64,000 bases of DNA from the NCBI GenBank assembly GCA_964573725.1, contig CAZNLJ010000004.1:111052-175051 (forward strand). Reading direction: 5' to 3'. The translations under genes were made by a program, and so were the position numbers. The stretch is from UBA6168 sp964573725. GTDB taxonomy: Bacteria; Bacteroidota; Bacteroidia; Chitinophagales; Saprospiraceae. Each line of letters opens with the position of its first letter. Position 1 is the stretch's first letter. Positions 18,793-28,557 of this stretch are shown in pieces. The notes under the pieces were generated by a model that did no database searches, was not told where the DNA came from, and saw only the letters and a program-made list of their open reading frames with translations.

Positions 18793-21700
18793 CTACCGCT
18801 CGTCCCGATGCCCTTTGAGTTGTTCCAAGGCTTGCCGATACCGGAACACCGGACGCTGGGTGTATGCCTTCCGGAGACACCGGACGGCGGCATCCATGTG
18901 CCGCCTCTCGCCTGTCCACCGGTAAAGCTCCCGATGGATGCGGCCCAGGTCCCATAATTGGGACCGGAATGGCAACAACCGAAGCAAGGCCTCCGTAGCC
19001 GCCGCCGTCTTCCCGGACGCCGCCGCCACTTTTCCCGCCAGCAGGTCCACCTCGAATCGCAAGTCGCCGTGATTCAACTCCTCCGACAGTTTCCGGCTCT
19101 CGGGCAGGTATGCCGCCGCAGCGGCGGTTTCCCCGGCCGCCAACAAGGCTGCGGCCTTCTCCACCAGGTTGTATCCCAACAACAACTTGTTATGGATGCT
19201 GCGCGTCACGGCGATGGCCTCATCGTAATAGCCGACCGCCCGATGGGGGTCTCCCTCCATATGGGCCAGGTCTCCCATCACGTTCAGGGCCTTCGCCGCT
19301 CCCTTGGCATATGACAAACTCCGGCTCATTTCCAGGGCTACCTCCAAATGCCTGCGGGCTTCCTCGAACATACCCAATTCCGCGTACAACTCCCCCAACA
19401 AGCCCTGGGCAATCGCCTGGCCTTGCCGGTCCCCCAATTCCTCCGTCAAGACCAAATCCCGCTCAAAATGCCGCCGGGCCTGGTCCATGTCCCCCTTTCG
19501 CTGCCAAATGGCACCGATACACCCGATGGCGATGGCGGTAAGTTGCTTGTCACCCAGCTCCTCACTCAAGGCCAATCCTTTTTCGTAACATTTCAGGGCT
19601 GCATCGTAATCGCCTTTTTCCGCATGTACAATACCCAGGTTCGTCGATAACACCGCCATACCCTGTCTGTCCTGAACCTGGCCACACAATTCCAGGTATC
19701 TTTCCAACCATCGGATCCCTTCGTCGTATTTGCCCAGGTTCATATAGGTCAGCCCCAGGTTGGCGACAATCTGCGCGTTCGAGGAAATGTGCCCGAACTC
19801 CCCGGATAGCTGGATGCTTCGGGTAAAATACAATTTCGCCTCCTCATAGGATCCCTGCCGGAAGTGCAGGGTGCCGAGGTATCCGAATACCTTTGCTTGG
19901 CCACGGCCGTCCTGGATGGAACGGAACAATACGGCCGCTTCATCCAGGTACCGACGGGCTTCCTGATGCTTTCCCCGCAATATCAGCATGTAACCCAGGC
20001 TGCTGTTGGCCATTCCCAGCAGTTTTTCATCCCCTACCTGTCCAGCCTGTCGCAATGCCCGCCGATTGGCAGCCTCACAGGCTTCCCATTCACCGGTCAG
20101 CTGCCAAACCCCGGCTTGCTTCAGCAATATCCGGCAATGGGAGGCCATATCTCCCCGGTCCTCCAAAATGTCTCCCAACCTCCCGTAAAAAGAGAGGGCC
20201 TGGTTGTTTTGGTACCGGTCCCTGGCGTGATCCGCCGCCTTCTCCAGGTATCGTTCGGTCTGCCCGATATCTCCCGCATGCTCGTAATGAAACAGCAGGT
20301 CCACATAATGCTCCGCCAAATGGTCCCGGTACAGGTTCTCGATGGCCCGGGCTATCAAGCGGTGCAAGGTCCGCAACTGGGTGTCCAACTGCATATCATA
20401 CACGGCTTCCCGTAGCAACGCATGCCGGAAGATATATCGCAACTCATTGACGGCTTGCCATATTTGTGCCCGTTCCGCCACCTGGACCTGCTCCTTCAAC
20501 ACCAGGGCCGAGTCTCCGTCCGTTGCCGTCGGAACCGTTTCGTAATCCTGCATGACCGCTGACAGTACCGGCAGGTCGAATTCCCGCCCGATGACGGCCG
20601 CCGCCTTGACGGTCTCTTTCACCAGGGCGGACAACCGGTCGATCCTGGCCGTCAACACCGATTGGATACCATGGCTGATCCGGACTTGGTGGTCCGTCAA
20701 GGTCCAGCCGGCTTCCGTACGCTGCAAATGCCCACTCTCCATGAGGTACTCCAACACCTGCTCCACATAAAACGGATTGCCGCCGGTGGTCCGCCACAGG
20801 ACGTCCGTCAGGTCCCGCTGTACGGTGCCGCCCAGCCGCTCTTCGGAGAAAGACCGCACCGCATGCCGGTCCAACAAGTTCAGCTCCAACTCCAATAATG
20901 GGTAGGTGTGCTTCGACAAGACTTCCCGTGCCATCGGCGAGACCCTGTTGCCCTCGTCGTCGTACCGGGTCGTCACCAGGAAAAGTACGGGGTAATGCCG
21001 TACTTGGCCCGCCAACTCATGGAGAAAATCGAGGGAACTCTCATCCGTCCAATGCCCGTCTTCCAAGAAAACGATGACCGGTCGGCTGATGGCGGCGGAA
21101 AGGAAAAAATTGGTCAGGGCAGCCATCGTATTCCGATGGCGCCCCCGTGCATCCAAGCGGTCCCACAAGGAATCGCCGACCTGCAAACCGACCAGGGTCG
21201 CAAGTATCGTCCGTGTCCGCACCAGCTCCCGCCGGAAGGTTTCCCACTCCGCCCGGTCGACCGCATCCATGGCGGACAACATGGCGGAAAATACCTGCTC
21301 GAACTGGCGGAGGTTTTGCTCGGAAGTGTTTTCCGTCCGTTGCCCGAAATGGTTGCGCAGCAGGTATAGGAACGGATTGAACGGCTTGCGCAGGATTTGG
21401 TCGCTTTGACAGGAAAACCAATGCACCTGCTCCCGACCTTCCAACAAACGCCGGTACTCATGCACCAACCGCGTCTTTCCGGCTCCCGCCTCCCCGTATA
21501 CCACCGCCACCCCGGCATGTGTCCCCCGGATGACCCGTTGCGTAAATTCCATCAAGGCCGTCAATTCCGCATCCCGTCCGACCATCCCGCCTTCGAAGAC
21601 ATGGAATGGCTCCGTTTCAAGACCTGACAACCCGTACGTAGGGATCGCACCCCGAATTCCTTTGTAGAAAATGGCCCCTTTGCTGTAAAACCTGTATTCC

Positions 21701-22824
21701 CGGTTACGCTGTACCGCCTCATCGACCAAGATCTCACCCGTTTCCGCCTGCATCATCAACCGGGCCGCCAGGTTGACATGATGCCCTACCACCGCATACT
21801 GGAAACGCTCCGCTCCCCCGATGATTCCCGTATAGGTCATCCCTTCCGTTACGCCGGCCCGAAAGATCACCGCTCCCCCCCATGCTTGCCGGATGGCCGT
21901 CAGGAAGCCCAAGGCCCTCGCCACGTTGTTCTCGTAGGAGACCGGGGCACCAAAAAAAATCACCATCACCCCCCCCTTGTCCCCGAAATCTATTTCCTTG
22001 AAATACCCGGAATAATTGCGCACCTCCTCCAACACGCCGGTCGCAAAGCCATCGAGGGCCTCATGGGTATCCAATCCGCTGAACGATAAGAAAACGGAAA
22101 CCACGGTCCGGAACTCTCCTTTCGGGTAGTGCCCTGTCAATTCCGCCGGAAGGAAGACCGACAACACCTCCGGCAGCTGTCCGGAGCCTTCCCCGGGTGT
22201 CCCCATCCCGGCCGGTTCCTGCTCCGCCCGGCCTGTCACCCGGAAATATCCCGGTTCCGGCAATTTTGACCACCCGTAGTGTTCCCCGCCTGCCATCCGG
22301 TCGCGGAATGCCGTATCCGCCACCACCGCTTGCTGGCTTGCCTGTAATTGGGCGGCCGCACTGCCCAGGATGGCCGCCCCCCGGAAATAATACGCGGCCC
22401 CCGCTTCCCCGCCGACAATGCCCCATTCGGTCTCCCCATACGATAAACCCACCTTCACCCGGATTTCAAACGGGATGTCAGGATCCCGGGAGACCGAATC
22501 CAACAGGTCCGGCAACCGCAAGGCATGCGACAGGACGGAATCCGCCGTGCAACCGCCGGCAACGGGAAAAATGGCCGTAAATGAATCGCCGGCAAAATGC
22601 GGTATGAAGCCCCCCTGGCGGTATACTTCGCGGACCATCGGTCCGAATATGCCGTTCAACAGGGCGGACAAACGCTCCGCCCCGACCCGTCCTTCCGCCA
22701 TGAGGTGCGCCGTCAGCTTGGTAAAGCCGGACATGTCCACGAACAAGGCGTAGGCATGGAACCCGCCCTGCCGTTCACCCGACAGGTACCGGTCATGTAT
22801 GAATTGTGGAATCAGGTTCTTCAC
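18793..22824 (-). CDS. Soluble adenylyl cyclase-like protein: two class III cyclase domains, NTPase, TPR repeats
   Basis: 1343 residues with the architecture of mammalian soluble adenylyl cyclase. C1 (about 20–190) has the metal-binding Asp residues D30 (FVDMSGFT) and D80 (FAGDSF) but lacks the transition-state Asn/Arg. C2 (about 238–400) lacks the metal Asp (FLSFSGLD) but has K276 at the purine-specifying position and N351/R355 in VNLAAR, so the two domains should form one composite ATP-to-cAMP site. A STAND-like NTPase follows, with P-loop GEAGAGKT at 444–451 and FLEDGHWTD as a probable Walker B. About ten or more TPR units fill roughly 860–1230. There is no transmembrane segment. By-eye alignment puts H76 and A156 where human sAC has Lys95 and Arg176. 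It lies 60 bases after the membrane protein gene. Confidence 0.88.
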   Translation of the reverse strand: MKNLIPQFIHDRYLSGERQGGFHAYALFVDMSGFTKLTAHLMAEGRVGAERLSALLNGIFGPMVREVYRQGGFIPHFAGDSFTAIFPVAGGCTADSVLSHALRLPDLLDSVSRDPDIPFEIRVKVGLSYGETEWGIVGGEAGAAYYFRGAAILGSAAAQLQASQQAVVADTAFRDRMAGGEHYGWSKLPEPGYFRVTGRAEQEPAGMGTPGEGSGQLPEVLSVFLPAELTGHYPKGEFRTVVSVFLSFSGLDTHEALDGFATGVLEEVRNYSGYFKEIDFGDKGGVMVIFFGAPVSYENNVARALGFLTAIRQAWGGAVIFRAGVTEGMTYTGIIGGAERFQYAVVGHHVNLAARLMMQAETGEILVDEAVQRNREYRFYSKGAIFYKGIRGAIPTYGLSGLETEPFHVFEGGMVGRDAELTALMEFTQRVIRGTHAGVAVVYGEAGAGKTRLVHEYRRLLEGREQVHWFSCQSDQILRKPFNPFLYLLRNHFGQRTENTSEQNLRQFEQVFSAMLSAMDAVDRAEWETFRRELVRTRTILATLVGLQVGDSLWDRLDARGRHRNTMAALTNFFLSAAISRPVIVFLEDGHWTDESSLDFLHELAGQVRHYPVLFLVTTRYDDEGNRVSPMAREVLSKHTYPLLELELNLLDRHAVRSFSEERLGGTVQRDLTDVLWRTTGGNPFYVEQVLEYLMESGHLQRTEAGWTLTDHQVRISHGIQSVLTARIDRLSALVKETVKAAAVIGREFDLPVLSAVMQDYETVPTATDGDSALVLKEQVQVAERAQIWQAVNELRYIFRHALLREAVYDMQLDTQLRTLHRLIARAIENLYRDHLAEHYVDLLFHYEHAGDIGQTERYLEKAADHARDRYQNNQALSFYGRLGDILEDRGDMASHCRILLKQAGVWQLTGEWEACEAANRRALRQAGQVGDEKLLGMANSSLGYMLILRGKHQEARRYLDEAAVLFRSIQDGRGQAKVFGYLGTLHFRQGSYEEAKLYFTRSIQLSGEFGHISSNAQIVANLGLTYMNLGKYDEGIRWLERYLELCGQVQDRQGMAVLSTNLGIVHAEKGDYDAALKCYEKGLALSEELGDKQLTAIAIGCIGAIWQRKGDMDQARRHFERDLVLTEELGDRQGQAIAQGLLGELYAELGMFEEARRHLEVALEMSRSLSYAKGAAKALNVMGDLAHMEGDPHRAVGYYDEAIAVTRSIHNKLLLGYNLVEKAAALLAAGETAAAAAYLPESRKLSEELNHGDLRFEVDLLAGKVAAASGKTAAATEALLRLLPFRSQLWDLGRIHRELYRWTGERRHMDAAVRCLRKAYTQRPVFRYRQALEQLKGHRDER

Positions 22825-22884
22825 GGCGCTTGGTTCTGTCTCCTCCGGCAGGTCGTCCGGTGTACGGTATGCGGGCGGCCTTCC

Positions 22885-23868
22885 TTACAACAACCAAGGT
22901 ACGAACTGAAAGGCCAATACCAGCAAAACGACGAGAAAATGGATGGATTCCGCCCACTGCCGACTCAACCGGGAGAACGATAAGGCCAGGAATATGCCCA
23001 ACGCAGGGGCCAGCATCAGGAAATGCTCAAAGGTGATGTTCTCCTGGAACGGTATCATGACGGCCGTCGCAATCAAGGTCCAGTATAAGATGGATATCTT
23101 CTTCTGCACCTGGATGTTCTTCCGGTACAGATAACTGCCGCTGCCCAACAGGACCAGCAGGATCAGCGACAGGAAGATGCCCAGTTTCACATAACCGTCC
23201 CAACTGTTCAACGGAATGTTGTATTCAAAAAAACCCAGGTTCCGCCAAAACTGCGTCTCCAGGAAGTAATCCGTGTCACCGGCAAGGAAAAAGTAGGTCC
23301 ATCCGAAAAAATAGGGGAGGATGCCGCCGGTCAAAATGACCAGGATCTCCTGGAGGTTCAAGGTCCGCAGGATGACGAGCGCCGCCAACAATACCAACAG
23401 GAAACCCAGGAACGGAAAATAGAACATACCCGCCACCCCGGTCCAGAAACCGGCATTGAAGATCCGGTCGACACAGGATGTCACCTTGTAGGTCCGGTAT
23501 ATTTCATACAAAGCCACCAGAAAAAAGGTATTTCCCAACAGCACAGGTGAGAGATATAGAAAATCCGGTATCAGACTGGTCATCAGGATATAGAAGAGCC
23601 CGGGGAATTGGTTGACCTCCACCGCCAGCCGGTTCTCCGCCGCAATCAGGTTCACCATGAACGCCTGGACCAACAACAACAGCATCGCCAGGAGCTGCGA
23701 CGGTACCCGCTGTGAACCGATCCACGCATATACCGCCTCACTCAGCACACCATGGCCGGAAGGCAACCATTCGAACGGCGCACTGAATACGGCGAATCGC
23801 AGCAACAGGATGTAGAATATCAGCAGGACGCTGTAGTAAAGCTGGTTCGTTCGGAAAAATGACAGCAC
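22885..23868 (-). CDS. Integral membrane protein, DUF6427-like
   Basis: 327 residues made almost entirely of about ten transmembrane helices, starting MLSFFRTNQLYYSVLLIFYI. This N-terminus and the layout resemble the DUF6427 family of Bacteroidota, whose function is unknown. The start codon is GTG; no ATG fits better. It lies 60 bases upstream of the cyclase-like gene on the same strand, with a good -7 element ahead of it, so the two are probably co-transcribed. A functional link is inference only. Confidence 0.65.
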   Translation of the reverse strand: MLSFFRTNQLYYSVLLIFYILLLRFAVFSAPFEWLPSGHGVLSEAVYAWIGSQRVPSQLLAMLLLLVQAFMVNLIAAENRLAVEVNQFPGLFYILMTSLIPDFLYLSPVLLGNTFFLVALYEIYRTYKVTSCVDRIFNAGFWTGVAGMFYFPFLGFLLVLLAALVILRTLNLQEILVILTGGILPYFFGWTYFFLAGDTDYFLETQFWRNLGFFEYNIPLNSWDGYVKLGIFLSLILLVLLGSGSYLYRKNIQVQKKISILYWTLIATAVMIPFQENITFEHFLMLAPALGIFLALSFSRLSRQWAESIHFLVVLLVLAFQFVPWLL

Positions 23869-23938
23869 AATTCGTATTCTTTTTTCGATGTGGCCGCATC
23901 CGGCGGATATGGCCCCTCCTTATTTTGCCAAATGTACT

Positions 23939-23946
23939 AATAAACA
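23939..23946 (-). promoter_or_regulatory. -7 element TACATTTG, promoter of the membrane protein/cyclase unit
   Basis: Exact TAnnTTTG match on the minus strand, giving a leader of about 65 nt to the GTG start at 23868. No -33 match is seen. Confidence 0.5.
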
Positions 23947-24188
23947 GGTGTATCCGAACCGCACCGCTCCGGTTTCTCGCTGCGGATTCCGCATCGTCAT
24001 TCGCAGCCCGGATTCCGTCCGCCTCCCGCCCGAATAAAAATTACCGCCGATTTATGGAAACAAGGCCCGTTTTCACTCTATTTGTCAAAGACGATTGAGC
24101 AAGCCTATTTAACTCCGCGCTTCAGTCCTTCCCTTTCGTTGATAACGGACTCGTTACGCGCTCATAATCCTGATTACCTTTTGTCCCC

Positions 24189-24219
24189 AAAAAAATACCA
24201 GCGGCCGGTTTTTCCGGCC
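24189..24219 (-). terminator. Hairpin with trailing T-tract, end of the MoxR transcript
   Basis: On the minus strand GGCCGG-AAAAA-CCGGCC is followed eight bases later by seven T residues. It lies about 170 bases past the MoxR stop. Confidence 0.45.
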
Positions 24220-24389
24220 TCCAGTCCCTCCACTATATTGCTTGGTAAACCCCGGAGGGCTTTTAACTCCAAGGGGGCAGGTCACCACGGACCTTCCCCC
24301 TTTTTTCTTTCGGTGCTTGCCCGAACGTTCCGCCTTCGGCTACACATCCGCGCCTGGGGCCGCCCCGAATCCCCCGCACAGGAATTACA

Positions 24390-25385
24390 TCAAGGCACCT
24401 CCACCTTGTTGAGAATCCGGTTGATGATCTCGTCCCGCTCGACATTTTCCGCCTCCGCCTCGTAAGTCAGCCCGATACGGTGACGCAACACATCGTGGCA
24501 AATGCCCCTGACATCCTCCGGAATGATGTAACCGCGCCGATGGAGGAACGCCACCGCCTTCGCCGCCATGGCCAGGCTGATGGTCGCCCGGGGTGATGCG
24601 CCGTATTTCAGGTAATGCTCCATGGACCCCAATCCGAATTCCCTGGGTTGCCGGGTGGCAAAAACAAGCTGAAGGATATACCGCTCAATTTTTTCGTCCA
24701 TATAGACGGACCGCACCGACCGCTGCGCCCGGAGAATGTCCGCCGGCTGTACCACCGGCCTGATTTCCCCGTAGGTTTCCATGCCCAGATTGCGGCGCAT
24801 GATTTCCAACTCCTCCTCCTGGGTGGGATAGCCTACCGTCACCTTGAGCATGAACCGGTCGGTCTGCGCCTCCGGCAATGGATAGGTGCCTTCCTGGTCG
24901 ATGGGATTCTGGGTCGCCAACACCAGGAAGGGATCTTCCAACCGGAAGGTCTCGCCCCCGATGGTCACCTGGCGCTCCTGCATGGCCTCCAACAGGGAGG
25001 ACTGCACTTTTGCCGGCGCCCGGTTGATTTCATCCGCCAGGATGAAATTGGCGAAAACAGGCCCCTTGTGAACGGCAAACCTCGTCGTGGCCGGATTGTA
25101 GACCATCGTGCCGATGATGTCCGCCGGCAACAGGTCCGGCGTGAACTGTATACGGTGGAATGTGGCGTGCACCGCACCGGCCAGCGTCTTGATCGCCAGT
25201 GTCTTGGCCAGCCCGGGCAAACCCTCCAACAGGATATGGCCTTTCGTGAGCAATCCTACCATCAGTCGCTCCACCATCCGGCGCTGACCGACAATGACTT
25301 GGGAGGTCTCCCGCATCAACTGGTCCACAAAGGCGCTGTCGTGGTGGATCTGCTCGTTTAGTGACGCTATGTCCCGCGAATGCAT
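24390..25385 (-). CDS. MoxR-family AAA+ ATPase
   Basis: 331-residue AAA+ ATPase. The start at 25385 (MHSRDIASLNEQI) fits the family; an extension to 25529 passes through a promoter and was rejected. Walker A is GLPGLAKT, Walker B is ILADEINRAP, sensor 1 is VLATQNPIDQEG, and LPEAQTDRFMLKV and GASPRATISL are MoxR signatures. MoxR proteins act as chaperones that mature partner complexes, often with DUF58 and von Willebrand A-domain proteins. No such partner is adjacent here, which is unusual. Confidence 0.92.
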   Translation of the reverse strand: MHSRDIASLNEQIHHDSAFVDQLMRETSQVIVGQRRMVERLMVGLLTKGHILLEGLPGLAKTLAIKTLAGAVHATFHRIQFTPDLLPADIIGTMVYNPATTRFAVHKGPVFANFILADEINRAPAKVQSSLLEAMQERQVTIGGETFRLEDPFLVLATQNPIDQEGTYPLPEAQTDRFMLKVTVGYPTQEEELEIMRRNLGMETYGEIRPVVQPADILRAQRSVRSVYMDEKIERYILQLVFATRQPREFGLGSMEHYLKYGASPRATISLAMAAKAVAFLHRRGYIIPEDVRGICHDVLRHRIGLTYEAEAENVERDEIINRILNKVEVP

Positions 25386-25463
25386 AATTGGTTGTTGGTT
25401 GTTTTGGATGAGCGGCCGCACGACCTGCCGGTGCAACCCCCGGAAAGCGCTCCCGGTCCTTCG

Positions 25464-25471
25464 CAAAAATA
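25464..25471 (-). promoter_or_regulatory. -7 element TATTTTTG, promoter of the MoxR gene
   Basis: Exact TAnnTTTG on the minus strand, giving a leader of about 75 nt to 25385. It lies inside the longer alternative frame and so supports the shorter start. Confidence 0.5.
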
Positions 25472-25541
25472 GGGAGTTGGGAAAGAAAACTACATTTGTC
25501 CGCCAATTTTTGCAGCACGGCCCCAACACCCGTGCCGAAAG

Positions 25542-28439
25542 TCACCGCCCTTCCTCCTCCATCAGCTCCAAGCCTTGTTCGATTCCCTTTTCCAGGGCAG
25601 GGACCCCGCGTTCCATCCACCTTGGTCGCGACGCATCCAACAGGTAATGGTCGAAAAACTGACTCATCCGCAGCTGGAAGTCTTTCCGGTTCTGTAATTT
25701 CAGCGGCCAATGCGGCTCCCCGTTGTAGTTCAGCATCCACGCCGGCTTCCCCAAGCGCCGCAAAGCGACGAAATACTCGATACCCTGATACCAGGGCACA
25801 TGCCCGTCACTGTCGTTGTGCATGATGAGGACAGGGGTGTTCATCTTGTCCAGGCTGAACAAGGGGGAATTCTCGTAATACCGCATCGGATACTCCCATA
25901 TGCTGCCGCCGATCCGGCTTTGTGTATGCTCGTACTGGAACTGCCGCGTCAAACCGGTCTCCCACCGGATGCCGCCGTAGGCGGAATACATGTTGACGAC
26001 CGGCGCTCCTATTTCCGCACAACGGAACAGGTCCGTACGCGTCAACAGGTATGCACCCTGGTAACCGCCCCAACTGTGTCCCTGCAATCCGATCCGGTCC
26101 TTGTCGATGAATCCCTTGTCGATCAGGGATACGACCCCGGATACGACCGCCTGCAGGCAACTTTCCCCCGGATAGCCGTCCCGATAAGTGATGTCGGGGT
26201 TGAATATCACATACCCCTTGCTGGCATAATGGCTGTAATTGATGGAGGAACGCCCGGGTACCGGCATCCGGTGGTCATGCAGCCCGTCGCTGCTGCGTTC
26301 GTAGAAATTCACCACCATCGGATACTTCCTGCGCGGGTCGAACCCGTCCGGCTTTACCAATAATCCGGTCATCTCCTCCCCTGTCAGGGCCGTCCAGGTG
26401 TACAACTCGATGGTACCCCACCGGTAATCCGCCTGCTGCGGGTTGGCATCGCTCACCCGCCGGATGTCCTGGAACGTAAAGTCCGTATACAACAGGTCCG
26501 GAAATGTCCGGAAATTTTCCCGGGTGAACAGGATGCGGTCCGCCTCCCTGGCCTTCAACGGCCGGGCGGTGTAGTCGTAGGCTCCTCCCACCACCTGTAT
26601 GGGCCTCCCGGCTCCCAATACCAGGAACCCATACCCGCTGCCCTTCGTCCGGTCGTCAAATGTCCGCAGGAACAACCGTTGGCCGGGCCGGACGAACCGC
26701 TCATCCGGGTCAAGTCGGACATACCGGTGTACGATTCGGTCACGCCGTCCCATGGTCAGGTTGACGGCAGGCTCGCGGCCGGCGGGATCTATCCGCCAAA
26801 TGTCGTACCGGTCATATACCAACAGGTGCCGGTCCGCCTCCTCCCACGCAGCCACGCCGTAGGCATTGGGATAGTCCGGTACATCGTTCCGCTCGTCGTA
26901 AAACGGATGGTCCGCATTGTCCGTCACCTGCCGCAGGACGCCCGTGGGTTCATGATACGTGAACCAGGCACTGTCCGGTTCGCTGTACCAATAGATATAG
27001 GTCCCGCCGGGGGAAATGCGGGGCGTGCCGCGGACGCCTTTCGCGACTTCCGTCCGCATACCGGTCCGTAAGTCCACCGCCCATAGGTCCCGCCGTACCG
27101 TCCCTTCCCAAGAGATCAAAGGTCCGTAGGGTGCTTCCGTATATCCGATTGCCAGTTCCGCATTCTGGTCCGCTTCGTATCGGATCTCCGGCATTCCGGA
27201 ATCCGCCAATGGGACAAAGCGGTTTTCGGCCACCCGCCAGACGACATCGTAGGCGCGCTTCCGCTCTCGCTCCACCAATACTTTTTGTTGGGTGTGCAAC
27301 AGGGCATCGGAAGTATGCCATACTTCCACCTGCACCACCTCTTCGGGCAACAGGCTCGTATCCGCCACGATCGGCGGTGGCGCCGTTCCGAAATACAACT
27401 TGCCGCCATCCTTGCTGAACACCGGCCGGGTATGTTCGCTGACCAACCAACCGGCATCCAGGAACGCCGCACCCGTATCCGCCAGCACCCTGGCGGAATC
27501 CATCCCCTCCCGCCAATAACAGAGCCCAAAGGCAGGCACCTGCGCGCCCGTCGTGTCGAAACTGGCCAGCCAGGCCGCCTGCCCCCCTTGCTCATCCATG
27601 CTCAACTGCCGGTACTTGCCGCGCTGCCGCCACATGGGCCGGAGCTGCCGCACCCCGGTATCATACAGGTAGGTTCCTTCCAACAGGGTGGAATCGTTCC
27701 CGGTGCTGGTCAACAGGATCCGGGGGCCGGCCTCCGCCAACCGATACGCCAACACGTACGGGACCACCTCTTCCCATCCTGTCGCCAACTCGCGCAACAC
27801 CAGTCGGGTTCCGTTATCCCGGTTTTCCTTCTTGGCTTTCTTCCGCCCCGCGGGCCTGGTCTCCGCCACCGACGGTTCCTCCACCTGGACCAAGGTGTCC
27901 GGCACTTCCGATACGGTGCTGTCGCGGACCTTTTCCGGCACCGGCTCCTTGACCGCTTCCTTGTGTATCACCACCCATCCCGCCCACTTTTCCGGAACGG
28001 CGAACGTCTTTACATCCGGTACCTTCTCCAAACGGCCATCGGACAAGGAGAGGATGCCGAGGCTGTCCTTGGGAAGGTCTTCCTGCTTGACCTTGCGACG
28101 CCGCTGCGCCTTGAGGGTGTCCGCCGGCGGCTGGATCCGGAAAACCAGGTACCGGCTGTCGCTGCTGAATACCGGGGCGCTGCCCCGCGGATATTCCGAG
28201 GTCCGGCCGGTGGCGGCTGTCCACACCTGCAGGATGTCGTCGCCTTCTTCCGGATGAAGGCTCCAGGCGGCCCAGTTGCCGTCGGGGGAAAGAACCGGAC
28301 TCTCTATCCGCTTCCAACTGACCATTTCCGCCATGCCGATCGGTTTTCCGCCGGCAGGCTGTGCGACCGAAAGGTCCGGCAGGATGCAGGCCAGCCCGCT
28401 GAACAGATAAATGGCTAATGCTCGGAAGTTGCTTCTCAT
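25542..28439 (-). CDS. S9-family prolyl oligopeptidase-like serine peptidase, exported
   Basis: 965 residues beginning with a signal peptide (MRSNFRALAIYLFSG...VAQ), from the start at 28439. A long beta-propeller-like N-terminal region (about 40–690) precedes an alpha/beta-hydrolase domain. The catalytic triad is Ser789 in GHSWGGYQG, Asp878 in NDSDGHVP and His910 in GEPHWP. Residues about 205–240 form a Lys/Glu-rich insert (PAGRKKAKKENRDNG). Such enzymes cleave short peptides, often after proline or at blocked N-termini; specificity here is unknown. Periplasmic location is inferred from the signal peptide. Confidence 0.9.
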   Translation of the reverse strand: MRSNFRALAIYLFSGLACILPDLSVAQPAGGKPIGMAEMVSWKRIESPVLSPDGNWAAWSLHPEEGDDILQVWTAATGRTSEYPRGSAPVFSSDSRYLVFRIQPPADTLKAQRRRKVKQEDLPKDSLGILSLSDGRLEKVPDVKTFAVPEKWAGWVVIHKEAVKEPVPEKVRDSTVSEVPDTLVQVEEPSVAETRPAGRKKAKKENRDNGTRLVLRELATGWEEVVPYVLAYRLAEAGPRILLTSTGNDSTLLEGTYLYDTGVRQLRPMWRQRGKYRQLSMDEQGGQAAWLASFDTTGAQVPAFGLCYWREGMDSARVLADTGAAFLDAGWLVSEHTRPVFSKDGGKLYFGTAPPPIVADTSLLPEEVVQVEVWHTSDALLHTQQKVLVERERKRAYDVVWRVAENRFVPLADSGMPEIRYEADQNAELAIGYTEAPYGPLISWEGTVRRDLWAVDLRTGMRTEVAKGVRGTPRISPGGTYIYWYSEPDSAWFTYHEPTGVLRQVTDNADHPFYDERNDVPDYPNAYGVAAWEEADRHLLVYDRYDIWRIDPAGREPAVNLTMGRRDRIVHRYVRLDPDERFVRPGQRLFLRTFDDRTKGSGYGFLVLGAGRPIQVVGGAYDYTARPLKAREADRILFTRENFRTFPDLLYTDFTFQDIRRVSDANPQQADYRWGTIELYTWTALTGEEMTGLLVKPDGFDPRRKYPMVVNFYERSSDGLHDHRMPVPGRSSINYSHYASKGYVIFNPDITYRDGYPGESCLQAVVSGVVSLIDKGFIDKDRIGLQGHSWGGYQGAYLLTRTDLFRCAEIGAPVVNMYSAYGGIRWETGLTRQFQYEHTQSRIGGSIWEYPMRYYENSPLFSLDKMNTPVLIMHNDSDGHVPWYQGIEYFVALRRLGKPAWMLNYNGEPHWPLKLQNRKDFQLRMSQFFDHYLLDASRPRWMERGVPALEKGIEQGLELMEEEGR

Positions 28440-28557
28440 TTTTTTCTGTGTTTTGGTGTATGCCTTGAATTTCACCTTTTTTGCCGGATTCGCTCGTCTT
28501 GCCTCCGCCCACCGGTCGTGCGGAAAATGGATCCGCACAAAAGCCTGTCCGCCCCGG

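Larger units (their letters stand above)
23869..24389. other. Intergenic region between two minus-strand units
   Basis: 521 bases with no recognisable gene. It holds the promoter of the membrane protein/cyclase unit (23939–23946) and the probable terminator of the MoxR gene (24189–24219). The remainder shows only short frames without family features. Confidence 0.55.
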
